Assembly (NCBI GenBank): GCA_947623455.1 | Contig: OX392541.1 | Location: forward strand, 9,490,719 to 9,554,718 | Direction of reading: 5' to 3' | Length of the DNA stretch: 64,000 bases | Source: Mimachlamys varia | Taxonomy: Eukaryota; Mollusca; Bivalvia; Pectinida; Pectinidae | Shown: positions 12,175 through 24,644 of the stretch, in pieces | Position numbering within the stretch: the first letter of the stretch is position 1 | How the letters are laid out: each line of letters begins with the position of its first letter | The notes under the pieces: generated by a model | What the model was told of the DNA's origin: nothing | The model's input: only the letters and a program-made list of their open reading frames with translations | Database searches by the model: none | Made by a program: the position numbers and the translations under genes

Positions 12175-12560
12175 AAAGATGACGTAACACACACATGCTG
12201 CACGTTTCATATTAAGTAATAGATACAGTATGCCGAAAAATAAACTGGACTGCAGCGTAATAAATATTATTTCTTCTAAGGTTCTTTAGTTGATTTTGTA
12301 TGCTAGGAGGGAAAAAGTGGTTATAGAAATTTTCGAAACTTAAGTAAAAACCAGAAGGGTCAGGTGTTTTAAACCCCTTTAATTTATGAATTTAGAAAAA
12401 AACAAATAAGTACTGTATCATTTCAAATCGTACTACTAAAAGGTGTGCATATCATGAGAATTGTCCCTTCTCAAATGATATAACTGTGGCTGGCCATGAA
12501 GGCTCCAGCAAACCTCGGGGACTACAGCATCCACCAGCAGAGTCTACCACCTCCTACAAA
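12175..12560 (+). repeat. Dispersed repeat R2, copy 2
   Basis: GATGACGTAACACACACATG and GATACAGTATGCCGAAAAAT open the copy. It ends with the CTCCAGCAAACCTCGGGG and CCACCAGCAGAGTCTACCAC blocks also found at 5649-5697. The central 'TCCTCC...GGACTC' block is diverged. Confidence 0.7.
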
Positions 12561-13687
12561 AATATTTCACAGGCAAATTCATTGGCAACAGAACAATTAT
12601 GAGATAAAAACATATTTGATAGGAAGCGCATTGGTCCACCAACGTAAATGTTTAGTATTCGAATATCAGGTCATACTTTATCCTTTAATTTCTATTACAC
12701 GTTCGTATGTATAACTCTCAAACATGAAACAAAAATCTATATATTATTCCCAGTCTTCTACAACAATGTTATGAAGTCTTTATCATCCATGTTTTTTTAG
12801 TTTAACTGATTTCTTGAATACTTAATATGATTATTTGAATATAATGTATGTCATTGGGTGACAGATGTTGTGTAAAGTACTATTTCAATGCCGTTCAGTA
12901 TGATAATGTTTGTAAAATGGTTGTTGATTTTCCTCTGTATATTTCTAACCAAATCTTTCACTGACCACGACATTAGTTAACACATGTGTTAAAGTTTGAT
13001 TGCACGTGTACAATTATGCCCCAAAGCATCATGGTCATACAGTACACATTCACGTATGTACACCAAGTTTTCAATCAATGTGTCAGCGTCTCATTTATCG
13101 GTTCAAGCGCGAGATCTTTCGGATCCATTAATCTAACATAGTCTTCATCCTGGAACTCATTGGAGTTTTACCTGTGTTGCCACTTCCATAATCGATCAAA
13201 CAACCAGAGCTCGATGTTGGTTAGATTTACGGTCACCATCATGATCTCATTAGGAAACATTGAGTGATATGTTCCTTATTGTGCCATGCTGATATCTTGT
13301 CAATACCTCAATTCTTACTTTCGGGACGTGACATTTACTTGGGTGTGACCTCGATTTGCATGATCAGTGATGTCGACGGAGCAGAAAAAGACACCTACAC
13401 AAACATAAACTTTGATTTTGGCAAATTTTGCCTGTATAAACTCAAATCTGTAAATGAAGGTCAATTTTTGCATCAAACACCTCTTGCATTTAAACAAAAA
13501 GAATATTTTAAGTAAAAGATTTTTCTTTTTTAACACAATATCTCTCAGCAAATTGCATCACACGATAAAAACATCTTAGTTGAGTTTTTAACGTATTTTT
13601 TTCTTATTTTAAGATATATCTTTAAAGTTTTGATTTGGGTCAGCGTAATGATAAAATTGGCAGGAATATCAATTTATGTGGGATGTA
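12561..13687. other. Non-coding stretch
   Basis: Overlapping short frames on both strands at 13264-13551 have no recognisable features. No gene supported. Confidence 0.4.
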
Positions 13688-13850
13688 CTGCTGATTCCCA
13701 CCTTTTGGCCCCTAGCATCACTGAAGAGTCCTAGGAGGACAAAACAGCTGTATGGTGCAATTTGATTCATTGTTTTGGCATACTGTATCTATTACTAAAT
13801 TTAAAAGGTGCAGCAAATGTGTGTGTTACGTCACATTGATGTTGTAAGTC
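13688..13850 (-). repeat. Dispersed repeat R2, copy 3
   Basis: Reverse copy: CCCACCTTTTGGCCCCTAG, ACTGAAGAGTCCTAGGAGG, GGCATACTGTATCTATTAC, AAAAGGTGCAGC and GTTACGTCA match the R2 landmarks in reverse order. Confidence 0.75.
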
Positions 13851-16154
13851 GGGCATATAAAAGATTAAATAAGACATAATAATCACGCTCAGCCGGAGGA
13901 AAAGATTATAGCCCGTTTGGAATAGTTATTTGAGGAAAGATATAGGCCACAAACGTATTGGCAATTTCAAAAATTGGAAATCATATGGACAATACAGAAT
14001 TTACAAAATAAAGGAAACATACTTTGGGAACTTTCTTTTTTAAAGGTGTGTTGATAGACCATAATATAAGAATTTTTAGTCGCAAACTTTACTTGTACAA
14101 AAAATCATTCAGCGCCCATGATCTTATGCTCTATACATGAAACTTCCATATTTGAAAATATTTGAAACTTTATATGAACCGTTTGGCGTGCTTACCGGGG
14201 TAGTGCCTAATGAGTGATGCTTAAAATGGTGTAAGAATTCAACAATTCACGCCATAAGTCACATTTGATAAAAAAATTGTACATTTAACGTTAAATTATA
14301 TATGCAGGGTAAAATGTTAGTCATTAATGAAGTGCAGAAATACTTGTTTTCAATGTGACCATCATATTGGTCTGTATTAAAGCATTGTTGTAAACAAAAT
14401 TCTACAAACATCTGACATTTTCAGATGCACTTTTTAAATATATAAGAAAAATCCCTATTATGAGATGTGAGATCGCTTTTAGCATGAATGAAACCAGATC
14501 CTGAAGTCAAATTCATTTCTAAACTAATATCTAAATTGTACTAGCTAATAACATAACAATTCATTTAACTCAATCTAAAAGTGAAATGCAGCAAAAAGTA
14601 GAAATCGATGCATGGCCACTGTGTTTCCCAAGAGTAAGCAACTGCTACATCACATCAGCCAACAAATTAGCATTAATCAGCATTAATCTGATAGGTAAGA
14701 GCATAGGATACACTGAAAGGTATGTAGACCGTTCTGAGAGTGACTGTCAGTAAAAATGCGCCATGTCAGGTTAGAAGAATATGTATAATACAGCGACGAC
14801 GTCTTTTTTTGTTGGTTTAGTCAACTACGGACCAAACTATAACGTCAACGCCTTTTGCTAAGTTGATGTGTTCAAGGTGCTATTGATTCTCCGATTGAAA
14901 TGTGTGTCGCTTCAGAAACACTTATTGATTAATTTCTTGGTGATGAGGATACTGGCTTGGATTTCTACTAGAAACCGTTGCCAGGAAACTATAAATTGGG
15001 ACATTAATAGCGCTTTCGGAAAATTGCAACAGGAATTATCGGGATATTTTTAAAAACATTAGACACTCAGGATTGGCACGCTTTTGTTTCATTACTTTAA
15101 TGAAAATTATGTAAAGAAAAAAACTCTATGTTGTTCTTTTTTAAATCTTTTAAAGGAAAATAATTGTATTTTGATGTATACTTTGAAGTGTGTCGTGATC
15201 GAAATACTCAATTGTGTTTAATTTTATTTGTAGAGATGGCTTTAAAACACTTGATGATGTCATAACCAAGATCGTTGCAAAAATATTTTTAAAAATCTTT
15301 CACCAAACTTTAAAAAGATTGTGTTGATGTAAGATAAAAAAAACTGGTGGTCATCTTCCTTAGAAGAAAGGTATATGCATGTAATACAAGTTTTAGTGAC
15401 CATTTGTGCAAGATACTGATGCATAACGTGTTTGCATAAATGGGCTTTATGAGGTGATGAGGTACTATTTGTCTTAAACAAATATGGTCCGGGATAAACA
15501 AAACTGAGCCCTTATGGAGTTTTATCAAGTGTTTCGTTCAAAAAATGAAAATCGATATGTATCTTGTTTGATATTTCAACAATATTTTAGCAGCTCTCAG
15601 ACACGTTCTTTTGGCTTATATACGTGCCCGTTTTGATTAGTTATGGTCTGTTGCAGGACTATTGACAACTATCTGGTTAACTCGGTCCTTATTATGAATC
15701 GCCTAACCCTTTTGACTGCCGTCTGCATGATACAGTATAATTAAGAGCTGGATACCTATGGTGGATCACTAGACCTTGAATCCAGGTTATGCTAGTAACA
15801 AAGTAGCCATTGTCTGAATTTAGCACCTTATTGAAAGTATATCAACAAAGTTTACCGGGGTTCAATCACAGTTCCCTTACGTTTAATTATCTACCCATTC
15901 TGTATATCTGCAACTATATGGACATACACACTTTAACTTCTGAAATATGACCTCTCCAGTTCAAGTATAACCATTTAATTTGACTGATGTCAATTTAAGA
16001 ATGCTAAAATGATGTAGCTTAAGATAATTTTTAGGCTATCGGCGTTGGAAAGAAATGAGTCATGCTATATAATCTCTTCCGTACAATAACACAACCTTTA
16101 AATCCGAAGAAAGTAAAATAAGTACGTGTTGAGAGACTATTACTAAAATTTGTC
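13851..16154. other. Non-coding stretch
   Basis: About 2.3 kb, AT-rich, with no exon, RNA gene or element ends that I can support. Confidence 0.4.
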
Positions 16155-16337
16155 GCATGTCAGTTTTGACCAAGAATTATATGGCTAAAGATGAAGAAGA
16201 CGCTACCTCTCCCGAAACACCTGGTCTTGCCCCTTTGTTCATTTTCCGTGTAAATATTTCCTTTGCTCATGTTTTGCCCCTGGTTTAATTGAGTTCTGAA
16301 AACGACTCTGTTGACGCTTCGGTATTCTCTGGTATTA
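16155..16337 (+). repeat. Dispersed repeat R1, partial copy 3
   Basis: Forward R1, more diverged: GATGAAGAAGACGCTACC, GAAACACCTGGTCTTG, TTTCCTTTGCTCATGTTTTG, GACGCTTCGGTATTCTCTG. Confidence 0.65.
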
Positions 16338-16998
16338 ACATGGTTTTAACCCATTGTCACTATAATGTAACAAGATGAGATGTTCTACTAGGAGCCTTCG
16401 ACAGTATAATTCAGTGTGGTAGTACTTTAAATCGGCAAAATATTCGGACTAACGCGAGTCGGTAGTAGGTGGGGATGGGTGGCTTATCGTTTCCGTATTG
16501 GAAATTGTCTGAATTTTTGTTCTGTGTAAATTATCCGATGCACTATTTTGTAGTGCTAGTAAAGAAACCTAAACATTAAAATGTGGAGTTTTTTTTTGCT
16601 GCTTTACTTAATGTCGTAACAACAGCGGTGGTAATATGAAGACAAGTAACTAGTGGGAATCATAACAACTAGGCCTAAAAATGAGCACATTCAAATTGTT
16701 CAACCTATTACTAATATAAACAATTTTTGCGTGATGAGACTAAGTTGGCAAACATTAAATTTGGTCATTCCTTTCATTAACCTGCACATCTTGATTCCAT
16801 GTGCTAAATAGACTTTGACCACTGGAACCTACCTGTAATTAGAAAAAGAAGGCTAATAAGACACTAGAATACGCCAGAGTCAAGTTCAGGTGTTTTAGCA
16901 TAGGTAGACTTATTTTGTCTTCGAGAAAAAAGGACACACCATTGGTTTGGATATTTTGGTCTTAGCAACAATATTTTTTTCCACCTCTGAGAATAAAT
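16338..16998. other. Non-coding stretch
   Basis: No supported gene. CATCTTGATTCCATGTGCTA near 16788 resembles the outer end of R1 and may be a fragment. Confidence 0.35.
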
Positions 16999-17280
16999 AA
17001 AATCAGAGAATACCATAGCGTCAACAAAACCATAATCCGAACTCAAAATCGATTAAACAAGGGGCAAAATAGGAACAAAGGAAAGATTTACATGGAGACT
17101 CTTGTAAAAGCACAAGATAATTAGACCAGGTGTTCCGGAAGAGTAAGCGTCTTCTGCTTCATCGACGACACCCGCCATGTAAATATTGGTCACTTCCATG
17201 TAAGCATCAATCCTCAAAATGAGAACCGAGTCATAATTGTCATCACAACAAGTAAACACACTAACAAGCAAGCAGGAAAT
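16999..17280 (-). repeat. Dispersed repeat R1, copy 4
   Basis: Reverse R1 with intact landmarks: AGAATACCATAGCGTCAAC, ACCAGGTGTTCCGGAAGAG, GTCTTCTGCTTCATCGACG, CAATCCTCAAAATGAGAACC. It lies head to head with copy 5. Confidence 0.8.
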
Positions 17281-17304
17281 ATAGATGTCTGCCTTTGGGG
17301 GGTA

Positions 17305-17722
17305 TTATATGGGCAAGTTTTATGGTCGCCATCTTTGTCTCATTGAGAAATATTCTGTTTCTTCGTAATATGCATGTATAATATACGTGTTATGATTGAC
17401 GCATAGATTAGATTTAATTGAATAATCAAAAAAGGAATTAAGGAACTGGTAAGAGTCTATACGAACCCTCCACATGTACCAATTTATGTGTGTGTGTTTA
17501 AATTTACCCCAATTTATTATTAACAGGAATTCAGCGGAATGAAACATTTCGCTTGTTATTATTGTGCTTACTTGTTGCGATTGACAATGATGACTTGGTT
17601 CTCATTTCGAGGACTTAATGTTCACTTGGATGTGACCAAGATTAAAATGGCGGGTGTCGTCAATGACGCAGAAGACGCTTGCTTTTCTTGAATACCTGGT
17701 CTTATTTTCTTGTACTTTAACT
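17305..17722 (+). repeat. Dispersed repeat R1, copy 5 (long)
   Basis: Forward R1 with the rarely kept 5' half: ATGGTCGCCATCTTTGTCTC, GAAATATTCTGTTTCTTCG, ATTGACAATGATGACTTGG, GTGTCGTCAATGACGCAG. It ends near CTTGTACTTTAAC, before the usual 3' block. The middle (17400-17560) matches the 28600-28740 copy in reverse. Confidence 0.75.
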
Positions 17723-18643
17723 AAAACAGAGTAAATCATTAACAACAACAACAACAACAATCCCGTGCAACAGTCAATCTAACATATTTGGTTGGCATAC
17801 ATAACATATTTTGCAAAATTGTCAAGAATCTATTTCCCACGACCAGGAAAGTACATACCATACGAGTCACTGTTTGCGGGACACGTTATCCATCACTTTA
17901 TTCATCACAGCTGTTCCGCCATATATACAACCATCAAAAATATGCCGTACGTTCGAACTATTCGCAGGTACAATAAGGCATATGTTGCTCAAATAAATCA
18001 ATACAAGCTGTGCTACTCATCATAGGAATATCTACATGGAGGATGATATTGCTTGACTGAACGCCCATCTAGTTGTACAAAGTGCTGGCTTCATGCTCAT
18101 TTATACGTCAATGTGAACGCCATAAAAAATGTGAAACAAAAAGAGTTATGTGATACCAGGGACGTATGTGATAAACAAGCAATAGAGGAATTATGTGAAT
18201 ACATTTAATGGGATTTGTTAAGACCAGGAAGGGAAATGATACAGCACATGTATGTGCCTGACGTTTGTCTCACGTTATCCTTTTCTTTATAGCATATATA
18301 TATATAGTAAGTATTGTAAACCAGAAATTCACGAGAAACATTTAACTACTGTACATAAGGTTGAATAGAGTTAAGAACTACATACATGTTTAGTGAAATG
18401 ACTTGAATTTTAATTCAACGTAAAAATTTGTTTTTAAATGATAATTAATATTATTTCAATCGTTTCGGTCCTATACAATTAGATAATTCATTTCTTAAGC
18501 TGTTGAAGGTACATTTTTCACATTCTTTTTCAATTAGCGAATGCCTCATGGATAAGATAAAAAGATTGCGGTACATTATTTTCAACGGTAAGATATTGTT
18601 GTAAACAATATGCGAGTCATTTTAATTATTGGCACTTAGAATA
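17723..18643. other. Non-coding stretch
   Basis: Contains an AAC microsatellite at about 17742-17760 and overlapping short frames in all three + frames at 17788-18025, which argues against coding. No gene supported. Confidence 0.4.
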
Positions 18644-18702
18644 AGATGACGTATCACACATACATGATGCACTTTTTTAATTTAGTAACATATACAGTGT
18701 AC
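18644..18702 (+). repeat. Dispersed repeat R2, short fragment
   Basis: GATGACGTATCACACATACATG, then TTTAGTAACATATACAGTGTACC, match the first 60 bases of R2. Confidence 0.6.
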
Positions 18703-18776
18703 CATGTGGTCGGGTGGTGCATTGAATAGCGCACTTGCCTTTCACCAAGGCGACCGGGGTTCGATTTCCCGACCGA
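18703..18776 (+). tRNA. tRNA-Glu-like SINE head or pseudogene
   Basis: The segment has an A-box-like TGGTCGGGTGG, a CTTTCAC anticodon loop (TTC, Glu) and a B-box GGTTCGATTTCC with one extra T. The anticodon stem (CTTGC/CAAGG) has two mismatches and the T loop is stretched, so a working tRNA is unlikely. A tRNA-Glu-derived SINE head or pseudogene is more likely. Confidence 0.4.
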
Positions 18777-18783
18777 AAATGTT

Positions 18784-19003
18784 TACTGTAAATGAATTTA
18801 TTTAGCGGTAGTCTTATTAAAGGAATATGTTTGCGTTAAAAGCCTCACGCTAAATTACGATTGCACTACATGTAATTACAGTTTCCGTATTCTGTTTTTT
18901 TCATCTATTAGTGTAGGTACACCAACATACCATTTCGATTATCTTTTCAATTCGGTAATGCGCTAAAATTGATGCACCAAAATAAGTACGTATACACTAC
19001 TAA
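18784..19003. mobile_element. MITE-like element, diverged relative of 19039-19245
   Basis: Left end TTTACTGTAAATGAATTTA and right end AATAAGTACGTATACACTAC are inverted. The inside carries GCG-rich AT text (TTTAGCGGTAG, GCGCTAAAATTGATGC) like the next element. No coding frame. Confidence 0.5.
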
Positions 19004-19038
19004 GGGTGTCTTTTCCAAAATAAGTCGTTAAAGCTATA

Positions 19039-19245
19039 CTGTAAACGTACATATTTTCGCGTTAATCTTATTTTAGCGCTTTTCGCGTTGAAAGTTTTAC
19101 GCTAAAATATGATTACGTTAATTGGAGTTTTGATATACTGCTTATATAGTTATTTTCACTGATGCGCGAATTTATCATTGCGCTAATATGACAAACAGTA
19201 AAAATGCGCTAAAATTTGATTGCGCCAAATTAAGTACGTTTACAG
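19039..19245. mobile_element. 207-bp MITE with TA target site
   Basis: Ends CTGTAAACGTAC and GTACGTTTACAG are perfect inverted 12-mers, flanked by TA on both sides (19037-19038 and 19246-19247). This fits a Tc1/mariner-type non-autonomous element. The interior has repeated TTTTCGCG / GCGCTAAAAT text. Confidence 0.7.
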
Positions 19246-19249
19246 TATT

Positions 19250-20564
19250 CAACTCTAAATAAACATTTTCTTTTTGAAAATAATGCTTTTGGCAGTAGTT
19301 CGGACAATTTTAAAACATTCAGCGAAGAATTGCAACGAAAACAGATCGCTTGAAGTTTTATCCATTTAATTCTGGACATCATTATTCGAACAAGGTCTTT
19401 GCAATTGAAGAGAAATGAAAATATATTGCATTTCAACATATCCATTACAAGTTGGCTGACAAATGAGTACGGTCGTGGACAGATGTTACAAAACACAAAA
19501 TCCCCCACATCGCGTGGCGCGCTGTCTGGGTTGGCTATTGTGTTGTTAGGATACTTGACTGAGCAGGAGATAATTGCTACGTACTAAGCTTATTCAAAGT
19601 CAAGATAATAACAGGATTAAGGAATCGATTATGTAAAGGATCGCAATACAGGTTTCCAGGGAGCTCACACCCCGCAATATCACCTACAGTGTAATCGATA
19701 TATATTCTGCTGCCTCAAATAAAAACACAGTCGTGATGAAGAATCATCGGGTTACGAAGGAAAATGGGACATCACACAAGTCAACAGTATACAGTTGTTG
19801 ACCGAGGCTGAGGGCAACAGATCATCTGTCGTCCAAAATCCAAGTCGACAACTGTTTTGTTATACCCTCACAACTATGACGTCATGATTGTTTTGTGACG
19901 TCATAGCGGGCAACAGCACTTTTTAACATCCGATTTTGATAGCAACTTCCGCCCGCTGACTGAACAGTTCTTCTATGGGCTTTTTATATACATAGATTGC
20001 ATAGGAACTATCGTATTGGAGTTATAATAATGTGACTTGTGATTGTATCAAATTGTACATGAGGTGCAAATCAATCATTAACGTTTACCGCAATCAATTT
20101 ATTGACTTCTCAGCGCGAATATCCACACTTAACCTCCATATATACTTGTGTTCAGATTTAATGTGTTATAACTTCATTCATCATTTTATGGATGGTAAGT
20201 TCGCTATACTATTTATGTTTTACTTATCGTTAGGGTACGTAATGTTGTGACTGTTTCATATTTTATGTAGTTTTATAACATTCATACACATTACTGTTCC
20301 GATCTATGTGTGCCGAAATGTATTGAAGATTTTTTCCTTGCACAATTGATCAGCCTGAGTGCTGCATCAATGATTCAGCTCACGCCGTTTCGTGACATAT
20401 AAATAACATACGTACAAGAGCATCCTTACTAAATGTTTAACAGTATAAGGTATAAATATATTTATGTTTAATATTGTTTGTTCACACTTGAATTAATGGA
20501 ACTTTTTTAAAAATCCAAAGCAATCGTTTATATATCCATGGAAACTGTTTGTAATTTCTAATAA
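19250..20564. other. Non-coding stretch
   Basis: Contains a hairpin with two TGACGTCA sites, CTATGACGTCAT...GTGACGTCATAG (19876-19908). Each is an exact CRE-type palindrome, but the position in a repeat-like stem makes a regulatory role doubtful. No gene supported. Confidence 0.4.
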
Positions 20565-20645
20565 CAAAACCATAATTGCAGCTCAAAATAGTATTACCCT
20601 ATGGCCAAATATGATCAAAGGAAAGATACGAAAGCATGATTACGT
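20565..20645 (-). repeat. Dispersed repeat R1, fragment
   Basis: CAAAACCATAATTGCAGCTC, CCAAATATGATCAAAGGAAA match the R1 end read in reverse. It lies upstream of the galactosyltransferase coding exon, in its presumed 5' intron. Confidence 0.55.
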
Positions 20646-20727
20646 CGCCTCATAGTTTTAAGTGATATAATGATTGGTTGCTGTTTCAGGGCTAACAGCA
20701 CTCATGTGCATGCAACATGTCCAGTGA

Positions 20728-20810
20728 CTCTTATTATGTTTTTTTCTGCCTTGTTTTAGATTATTGGACTCCCACATCAAGATTCAGGTTACAACTAAAA
20801 ACAAGTAGCG
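20728..20810 (+). other. Splice acceptor and 5'UTR segment of the GT31 gene
   Basis: A pyrimidine-rich tract ending CCTTGTTTTAG (AG at 20758-20759) precedes ATTATTGGACTCCC. The 51 bases from 20760 to the ATG include an in-frame TAA at 20796-20798, so they are untranslated and fix the start. The paralogue at 50393 begins with the same ATTATTG after a TTTTTCAG acceptor, which supports a real intron end. Confidence 0.75.
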
Positions 20811-21866
20811 ATGAGATGGCGCATTGTGAAGAGGTTATTATATAGGACGCTGAAATGTTTTGTGTTCATCGTTGTCATCAACCAAGTCCTCATTATTCCC
20901 TTAACTCATCTACATAATTATATGAACCAAATTCCATTTGATGAATTCCGTTATCCCCTGGATATTGATATGCCAGCTGTGGTACGTGCTCATCGTGCGG
21001 GGAAAGATGGAGGCATACAAACTATAAATCCGTATCTTTATAATTACAAGACAGATATCTCAAAGAAATGTCGACAGAAGGACATTTTTCTTCTATTTCT
21101 TGTCAAGTCTGCTGTCAGTCATTTCGAGAGAAGGAATTCTATACGATCCACCTGGGGAAATGATGCTTCCTTATTGACAAATTACACATTCAGGACGATA
21201 TTTCTTGTAGGAGAACACAAAAGTGTTAATTCTGGTCTTCAGAGGATGCTGGACGACGAGATCCATGTTCACAAAGACATACTTCAGATGTCGTTTACTG
21301 ATTCCTATTACAACAATACCCAAAAGACTGTTGGAGGAATTCACTGGACAGTCGATAACTGTAACCACGCCAAGTTCGTTATGTTTGTAGACGATGATTT
21401 CTTTGTAGCCACGTATAATCTCTTAAGATATCTAAGGACACTGCCTGTAGCTGAACAGAAAACATTGTTCACAGGTTTTTTACACAACAACGCCGGGCCT
21501 GTTCGGTATCCTTTAGACAAATGGTTTGTTAAGTACGATTATTATCCTTACGATGCGTTCCCGCCATTTTTAAGTGCCGGGGCGATGATCACATCAATGT
21601 CTTTGTTAAGAGATATCCAAATTGCAATACAATATACCAAGGACTTTATTTTCGATGACGTATTTCTTGCTATAGTTCTGTTTAAACTAGGAATTATTCC
21701 ACAGAATAACGCTAATATCTTTATTAGGTCAAGGGTAGATTCTGACAGTAGAGAGTTCCATAGCATGATAGCTTCCCACCATTATGACAATGACCATATT
21801 ATGCAATTATCTTGGCAAGCACATATTAGCTTTTGGAAAAAGGGTAAACATCCAGCTCAGGTATGA
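20811..21866 (+). CDS. GT31 beta-1,3-galactosyltransferase-like protein
   Basis: A 351-residue type II Golgi-type glycosyltransferase, expected to add galactose or N-acetylhexosamine in beta-1,3 linkage from a UDP-sugar; the acceptor cannot be told. Visible: a short basic tail, a membrane anchor at about residues 14-33, the stem, then the family motif RRNSIRSTWG (107-116), FLVG (131-134), EIHVHKDILQMSFTDSYYNN (150-169), the metal-binding DDD (194-196) in FVDDDFF, YPYDAFPPFLSAGAM (245-259) and DDVFLAIVLFKLG (282-294). Possible N-glycosylation sites are N124 and N168. Length fits the family. The catalytic-region motif usually reads (E/D)DVxxG; here the G is Ala287. The start is the first ATG after an in-frame upstream TAA. 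The coding part is one exon, preceded by a 5'UTR intron. A broken paralogue lies 28.6 kb downstream. Confidence 0.93.
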   Translation: MRWRIVKRLLYRTLKCFVFIVVINQVLIIPLTHLHNYMNQIPFDEFRYPLDIDMPAVVRAHRAGKDGGIQTINPYLYNYKTDISKKCRQKDIFLLFLVKSAVSHFERRNSIRSTWGNDASLLTNYTFRTIFLVGEHKSVNSGLQRMLDDEIHVHKDILQMSFTDSYYNNTQKTVGGIHWTVDNCNHAKFVMFVDDDFFVATYNLLRYLRTLPVAEQKTLFTGFLHNNAGPVRYPLDKWFVKYDYYPYDAFPPFLSAGAMITSMSLLRDIQIAIQYTKDFIFDDVFLAIVLFKLGIIPQNNANIFIRSRVDSDSREFHSMIASHHYDNDHIMQLSWQAHISFWKKGKHPAQV

Positions 21867-23536
21867 CAGTAAGCATTGAAATATGTCATTCAATCTGTTA
21901 TGGTATGACGTTTTACCTTTTTTTGGAAAGTGTTGTCAATTCCCATGGTTCAGTTTCACAGTCAGTTACTAGGTGTAGCTTTTTGTCAACCCCTATGATA
22001 TAACTGAAAACACGCATAAGGAAGCAATACGTTGACGTCATAATAATGCTTTATGTTATTAAGTTAGTCATTCTAATAATGGGAGGGGGAAGGGTATGCT
22101 TGAGATCGCTCAATCCAAGGGGTGGAATAGTAGCATACTTAACAATTTAAAGATTTATACACACACAAAGTACAAAATAAACCCAGGTGTTCCGGGAAGC
22201 AAAGCGTTGTGTAAATCTAGGTCCCATCAAAGTTAAAGACACCCTAACCACCTGGCCGTCGCGGCCTATTGATTTTTTCATAATTGCACACACATGCAAT
22301 ACTAATTCATGGCTTTCTCAGACAGACAAATTGAACCGGTCGATTTTATATCGACAAGATGAAACTGAAATACAATGACAATATCAGTATTTTTCCAGTT
22401 TTCGTAAGGTGCTGATAGTTGATTATAAGTGTCTTATAGTTCCAACTGATTCATGTGCCTGTTCAAAACTGTACTACCAACCTGTATAAGTAGGACCAAT
22501 TAATTTGCGACGACATTGTTGTACAATGTAAGGTATGTACATGTAGTCAAATATTTGTCTCTAATATGATTCATATTTTTTAAGAGTGAGATAATCACGA
22601 TGTTAAAATTATTGCTTGTGATATGCTCTTTTATTATTTTGTGTTAGGTCTCTCAAGCGATGAACCAAAAATATAGGAATATATTGTGATGACGTCATGC
22701 ATCAAGTACTACTTTTCCGGGTCAAAAGTAATCATTTTAACAATTTGATCTACATCACATCTGTTGGCGCATTGCACTCAATTTCACAATAAATACTAAA
22801 CAATATGAAAATTGACTGTAAAACTTAAAAAGATTGCCCTCAATGTGTGTTCGCCCTTTTCGCCCAAAAATGGAAGAGCGACTTTAAGACAGGGCAAATA
22901 TTTTTCCAAACACAGGCTTGCGGCTAATATCACATGTATGGCGAGGATCCAAGTTATACCGCTGTGGTATCCAAACAAAGTGCTCGTCGTATATTATGGT
23001 ATGTATTTGAAAAAAATGATGTTCTTTATAACAGGTATCTGTATTGGCAGCATTTGAAACTAAAAAAAAACAGCGTCGTATCAGCATCAATATAAGGGCG
23101 GGTTCACGTAAATGAACATGTTGAAAGGTCGAGCACAAATATAATAGTGTAAAAGCACACGTGGAGGGTATAAATAGTACGATATATTGTTGAGAAACCG
23201 AAAATCATTACTTCATAATACAAAATAAATATCATGAAGTTATTTTCGTATTCCATATTTACATTATAAGGACTGGCGCGATAAAATGAGTTTTATCGAT
23301 GAGCATACAAAAAATGGAAATGCACTTTATGTTTTTATTCAGTGTTTGGTCGTTATGGCAATACACATCAAATATCCGTCCATTGTATCCATATAAATAA
23401 GTTGATACTCAGAAATAGTTTAGCAAACATAAATCTGATTATTTAAATGTTATTTGAACAAATGATGATGGAATATTTTATTATTATTATTTATTATTAA
23501 GATTCTTTTCTGGCATAACTTAATATATAGAGGTTA
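21867..23536. other. Non-coding stretch after the GT31 gene
   Basis: The presumed 3'UTR lies here; a possible AATAAA occurs at about 22175, but inside a small R1-like fragment (CCAGGTGTTCCGGGAAGC). Overlapping short frames at 22796-23138 on both strands have no protein features. Confidence 0.45.
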
Positions 23537-23685
23537 TTCAATGGTTTCTCGTTAAATATCAAATATATTTCACGAGTATGGCAGATTTTGTTTATATTTG
23601 CACGAGTGCGTAGCACAAGTGCAAATATATTTAAAACCTGCCTTAGGAGTGAAATATATTTGATATTTATTTGGAAACCATTGAA
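23537..23685. mobile_element. 149-bp foldback element
   Basis: TTCAATGGTTTC at the left and GAAACCATTGAA at the right are perfect inverted ends. The stem continues with AATATCAAATATATTTCAC / GTGAAATATATTTGATATT and ATATTTGCAC / GTGCAAATAT. It is nearly all stem and has no coding capacity. Confidence 0.8.
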
Positions 23686-24644
23686 TTTTTAAAAATTTTA
23701 TTTTCGAAATTTCCAGTCTGATTTCATTTTTAAAATTTGCGGAGTGCCTTATGCTTATAGAATATTAATACGCCACAGGATGAAGTATTAGTTTCAAAAA
23801 TACTATAAACTTTAAAAGGTTTTGAATTTCCCTAATTTTTATTATTCGATTATAGAATAACGAAAAAATAGCACACAAATAGTGCACAATGATATCGGAC
23901 CGAAACTTATATCATCGCTAGTGATGATAAAAGCCGATTTCTTATTTCATCACTAGTGATGATATAAGCAGTGATGATATACGTTTTATCAAGTTGATAT
24001 TTTCTGATATTTCACTGGTAAAAATGTAATAAATATAAAAAAGAAGCAATAACAGTACTAGTATCATTTGATATGAGTAATTATCTGAGTTCATCATCGT
24101 TTGAATTGTTTTCTTGTATCATTATTCTATTGTCGAAATATTAACATTTTAACAGAGGGGTATTTATATGAAAGCATTTTGAATATTTTCTGCCAAACAT
24201 GTTAACTTGCAAACTCAAACACATCTGCCTGTCATTGTTTTTAATGGCATTAACTTGATCATTTATATGCAGCTTAAAACCTTTAATACCATGTATTTAT
24301 AGAACATTTGAAAAATACATTTTAGTACTGCTTTTGTATTTTACGCACTTTTTTTAAAAGAAAGAATTTAATACTGTGTTTGTATGTTGGTAAATGGTAC
24401 GCTTGGTTTAAACGTCTTATAACCATTTTATCATGAAAAGATAAGTGTAATCTGGATGTTTTTTAATGAATAATATGTGCATTATTATATTTTTCCTGAA
24501 ATCTGACCTCGATATAATCTGTTTATTAGAGTGACCACGTTTCTGTTTACCTGTTAAGGCATAGTGTTGGAAAGAACAAGTGGGCTTTATAAATCAATTT
24601 GGTTCCATCAGGGATTTCAAATGCATATTTTTTCAAAAATTAGC
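23686..24644. other. Non-coding stretch with paired palindromes
   Basis: At 23915-23990, ATCATCGCTAGTGATGAT and ATCATCACTAGTGATGAT-type palindromes occur twice within 80 bases. Otherwise AT-rich, no gene supported. Confidence 0.45.

Noticed and set aside
17788..18025. Three overlapping + frames as a small gene
   Set aside because: All three frames are open together, which points to stop-poor composition and not to coding.
19876..19908. Paired TGACGTCA sites as a CRE enhancer
   Set aside because: They form the two arms of an inverted repeat within repeat-like DNA, and no promoter lies nearby.
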